This document shows, in pieces, positions 6,974 through 8,426 of a DNA stretch of 8,426 nt. The stretch is from Bacteroidales bacterium (GTDB taxonomy: Bacteria; Bacteroidota; Bacteroidia; Bacteroidales; UBA7960). Each line of letters starts with the position of its first letter. Position 1 is the stretch's first letter. The stretch covers positions 1 to 8,426 of the forward strand of contig PWHO01000220.1 in NCBI GenBank assembly GCA_003555385.1. Reading direction: 5' to 3'. Position numbers and translations under genes: made by a program. The notes beneath the pieces are model-generated. The model was not told the DNA's origin. It saw only the letters and a program-made list of their open reading frames with translations, and made no database searches.

Positions 6974-7369
6974 GTGAGCAAAATATTTAACATATCAGAA
7001 GCCGCTACAATCGCCATCCATAGCATGGTGGTTATTGCCAGGAGCAATGTGCAGCTGAACGTGCAGCAGGTTGCAGCAGCCACCGGTTATTCAAAAAACC
7101 ATACGGCAAAAGTTCTGCAGCACCTCGCTAAAAACAGATTCCTGCGTTCTGTGAGAGGCCCCCGGGGAGGTTTTGTTATGGGGAAAAATGCTGAAGATAT
7201 CTCCCTGATGGATATCTACAAAAGTATGGAAGGAGAACTTGAGGAAAGTCCATGCAAAATGGATTGCAGGCATTGCCCTTTTGACCGGTGTATTTTCGGA
7301 GGGCTCGACAGAAAGTTCAATGAGGAATTCAGACAATACATGAATGATAAAAAACTGGCGACAGTTTAA
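6974..7369 (+). CDS. Rrf2-family iron-sulfur transcriptional regulator, NsrR-like
   Basis: The 131-residue protein has the Rrf2 winged helix: LNVQQVAAATGYSKNHTAKVL (28-48) holds the recognition helix, and SVRGPRGGF (59-67) is the family's wing. The SKNH motif (40-43) resembles SRNH of the nitric-oxide sensor NsrR more than the equivalent part of IscR. Four cysteines lie at 94, 98, 101 and 106, the region where Rrf2 sensors bind a [2Fe-2S] or [4Fe-4S] cluster, but the spacing X3-X2-X4 differs from NsrR and IscR. Glu9 sits about where NsrR uses Asp8 as a ligand. The start is GTG at 6974; no ATG is available until Met18, which would cut into the first helix. With hcp two genes downstream, an NO- or redox-responsive repressor of this operon is the likely role. 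Cluster type and signal are inferred. Confidence 0.88.
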   Translation: MSKIFNISEAATIAIHSMVVIARSNVQLNVQQVAAATGYSKNHTAKVLQHLAKNRFLRSVRGPRGGFVMGKNAEDISLMDIYKSMEGELEESPCKMDCRHCPFDRCIFGGLDRKFNEEFRQYMNDKKLATV

Positions 7370-7381
7370 CCAACATCGCCA
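7356..7381 (+). other. Hairpin spanning the stop codon of the rrf2-type gene
   Basis: TGGCGA (7356-7361) and TCGCCA (7376-7381) are perfectly complementary 6-bp arms around a 14-nt loop that contains the TAA stop. No T-run follows, so it is not a terminator. It could be an mRNA processing or stability element between regulator and downstream genes, or chance. Confidence 0.35.
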
Positions 7382-7410
7382 TAAACACCAATACCTAATA
7401 CAGATTAACT

Positions 7411-8322
7411 ATGAAACGAACCATCATTAAAATAGACGAAGACCTTTGCAACGGTTGCGAATTGTGCGTAGAAGGCTGCCACGAGGGGGCCCTGCAAATG
7501 ATCGACGGAAAAGCAAGGATGATCAGCGACCTGTATTGCGACGGGCTGGGAGCCTGTATACCGGAGTGCCCTACAGGGGCCATCACCCTTGAAGAACGCG
7601 AAGCCGAACCTTATGACGAGATCAGGGTTCTGGAAAGAATTCTGCCCAAAGGTGAATCCACGGTGATGGCACACCTGAATCATCTTATCGATCACAACCA
7701 GGCCGAGTATGTACAACAAGGTATTGAATACCTGAAACAACATGCCCCGCACATCGATTTATCAAAATTGAAATCCAACAATAACAACAAGGAAATGAAC
7801 ACGAAGGACATAGTGAAAGAAGCGGCAGCTTCAGTAAAAGAACACATCGGCGGAGGATGCCCGGGTTCAAGGATGATGAATTTTGACAGCCCGCAAAACG
7901 GAGCCGAAAATATATCCACCCCAAACAACGCGGATCAGCCTTCCCAACTCAGACAGTGGCCGGTGCAGATGCACCTTGTGAACCCCCAGGCACCCTACTT
8001 CCAAAAAGCTGATGTACTGCTGGCGGCAGATTGTGTGGCATTCTCAATGGGCGACTTTCACAACAAGTATCTTAAAGGGAAAGGCCTGGCCATTGCCTGC
8101 CCAAAGCTCGATCAGGGAAAAGACCTGTACGTTGACAAACTGGTCGGAATGATCGATCAGGCCGAAATAAACACCCTGACAGTGATGGTTATGGAAGTCC
8201 CTTGCTGCACCGGACTCATCCAGCTGGCGCAAAAAGCAGCAGATAAGGCGGGACGAAAAGTGCCGGTAAAAGCCATTACGGTCAGTTTACAGGGGAAAAT
8301 CATTCAGGAAGAATGGATATAA
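7411..8322 (+). CDS. Ferredoxin-type 4Fe-4S protein with cysteine-containing C-terminal domain, hcp-associated
   Basis: The 303-residue protein starts with a ferredoxin-like module. Cys13, 16, 19 and 23 form CNGCELCVEGC, and Cys43, Cys49 and Cys53 lie in a stretch reading YCDGLGACIPECP. A normal two-cluster ferredoxin has one more cysteine near 46, where Leu stands here. Cluster I (13, 16, 19, 53) looks intact, while the second site has only Cys23, 43 and 49. A linker with four Asn in a row (123-126) joins a second domain with Cys150 (GGGCPGS), QWPVQMHLV (182-190), Cys208 (AADCVAF), Cys230 (ACPKLD) and Cys265-Cys266 (EVPCCTGL). I recognise this as a conserved family found beside hcp in anaerobes, but know no proven function. 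It has no signal peptide, so is cytoplasmic. It starts 41 bp after the regulator and ends 42 bp before hcp, so co-transcription is likely. An electron donor or maturation partner for Hcp is the leading guess. Confidence 0.9.
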   Translation: MKRTIIKIDEDLCNGCELCVEGCHEGALQMIDGKARMISDLYCDGLGACIPECPTGAITLEEREAEPYDEIRVLERILPKGESTVMAHLNHLIDHNQAEYVQQGIEYLKQHAPHIDLSKLKSNNNNKEMNTKDIVKEAAASVKEHIGGGCPGSRMMNFDSPQNGAENISTPNNADQPSQLRQWPVQMHLVNPQAPYFQKADVLLAADCVAFSMGDFHNKYLKGKGLAIACPKLDQGKDLYVDKLVGMIDQAEINTLTVMVMEVPCCTGLIQLAQKAADKAGRKVPVKAITVSLQGKIIQEEWI

Positions 8323-8364
8323 TTCACTAAATTTACAAGTAATCACCCAAAAAAAAGAGAAACT

Positions 8365-8426
8365 ATGAGTATGTTTTGTTTTCAATGCCAGGAATCCGCA
8401 AAAAACACAGGATGCACCATTAAAGG
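8365..8426 (+). CDS. hcp: Hybrid cluster protein (hydroxylamine reductase), N-terminus only, cut by window edge
   Basis: Twenty codons are visible, starting MSMFCFQCQESAKNTGC. Cys5, Cys8 and Cys17 give the C-X2-C-X8-C start of the N-terminal cluster motif of class I Hcp, as in Desulfovibrio, where a [4Fe-4S] cluster is bound. The E. coli-type class has wider spacing. The fourth cysteine and the hybrid-cluster domains lie beyond the edge. Hcp is known to reduce hydroxylamine in vitro and is regarded as an NO reductase in nitrosative stress. A purine-rich AAGAGAAA stretch precedes the ATG and may help ribosome binding. No separate promoter or terminator is visible in the 42 bp after the upstream Fe-S gene, so it is likely the third gene of the operon. 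Confidence 0.92.
   Translation, partial: MSMFCFQCQESAKNTGCTIK

Noticed and set aside
7405..7752. Minus-strand 115-codon frame opposite the Fe-S protein gene
   Set aside because: The opposite strand encodes clear ferredoxin cysteine motifs; this frame has no recognisable features.
8323..8364. Separate promoter for hcp
   Set aside because: The 42-bp gap has no TAnnTTTG element; the gene is better explained by readthrough from the upstream Fe-S gene.

Overview
The window looks like a piece of a Bacteroidota chromosome, probably from an anaerobic or microaerobic member. Four things point there. A long TamB is followed directly by a TamA-type protein with a lipoprotein signal peptide (TamL), an arrangement known from Bacteroidota/Chlorobiota. 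Promoter candidates fit the Bacteroidota -33 TTTG / -7 TAnnTTTG pattern. Start codons lack clear Shine-Dalgarno sequences. The right edge opens into a hybrid cluster protein with the cysteine spacing found in anaerobes. Genus cannot be read from the sequence.

Left part (1-6147, minus strand): envelope biogenesis. tamB (1696 aa, inner-membrane anchored) runs straight into tamL with no spacer (TAA then ATG). tamL is cut by the left edge after 352 codons, which cover its lipoprotein signal and POTRA region. Together they would form a TAM-like conduit between inner and outer membrane. tamB carries three in-frame 21-bp repeats encoding a heptapeptide linker.

Middle (6148-6973): a ferritin gene (minus strand) with all ferroxidase ligands visible. 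A strong rho-independent terminator separates it from tamB. Its 220-bp upstream region is shared with the divergent rightward genes. It holds three tandem 22-bp repeats near the ferritin start, a candidate ferritin promoter, a good candidate promoter for the rightward genes, and an inverted repeat at the presumed rightward transcription start.

Right part (6974-8426, plus strand): an apparent operon of an Rrf2-family regulator with a four-cysteine cluster and an NsrR-like recognition helix, an unusual ferredoxin-type iron-sulfur protein with a cysteine-containing C-terminal domain, and the first 20 codons of hcp (hybrid cluster protein). The simplest reading is a nitrosative-stress module: an Fe-S sensor, a probable electron-transfer partner, and the NO/hydroxylamine-reducing enzyme, divergent from an iron-storage gene. 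The least explained parts are the 22-bp repeat array, the cysteine spacing of the regulator, and the role of the iron-sulfur partner protein.
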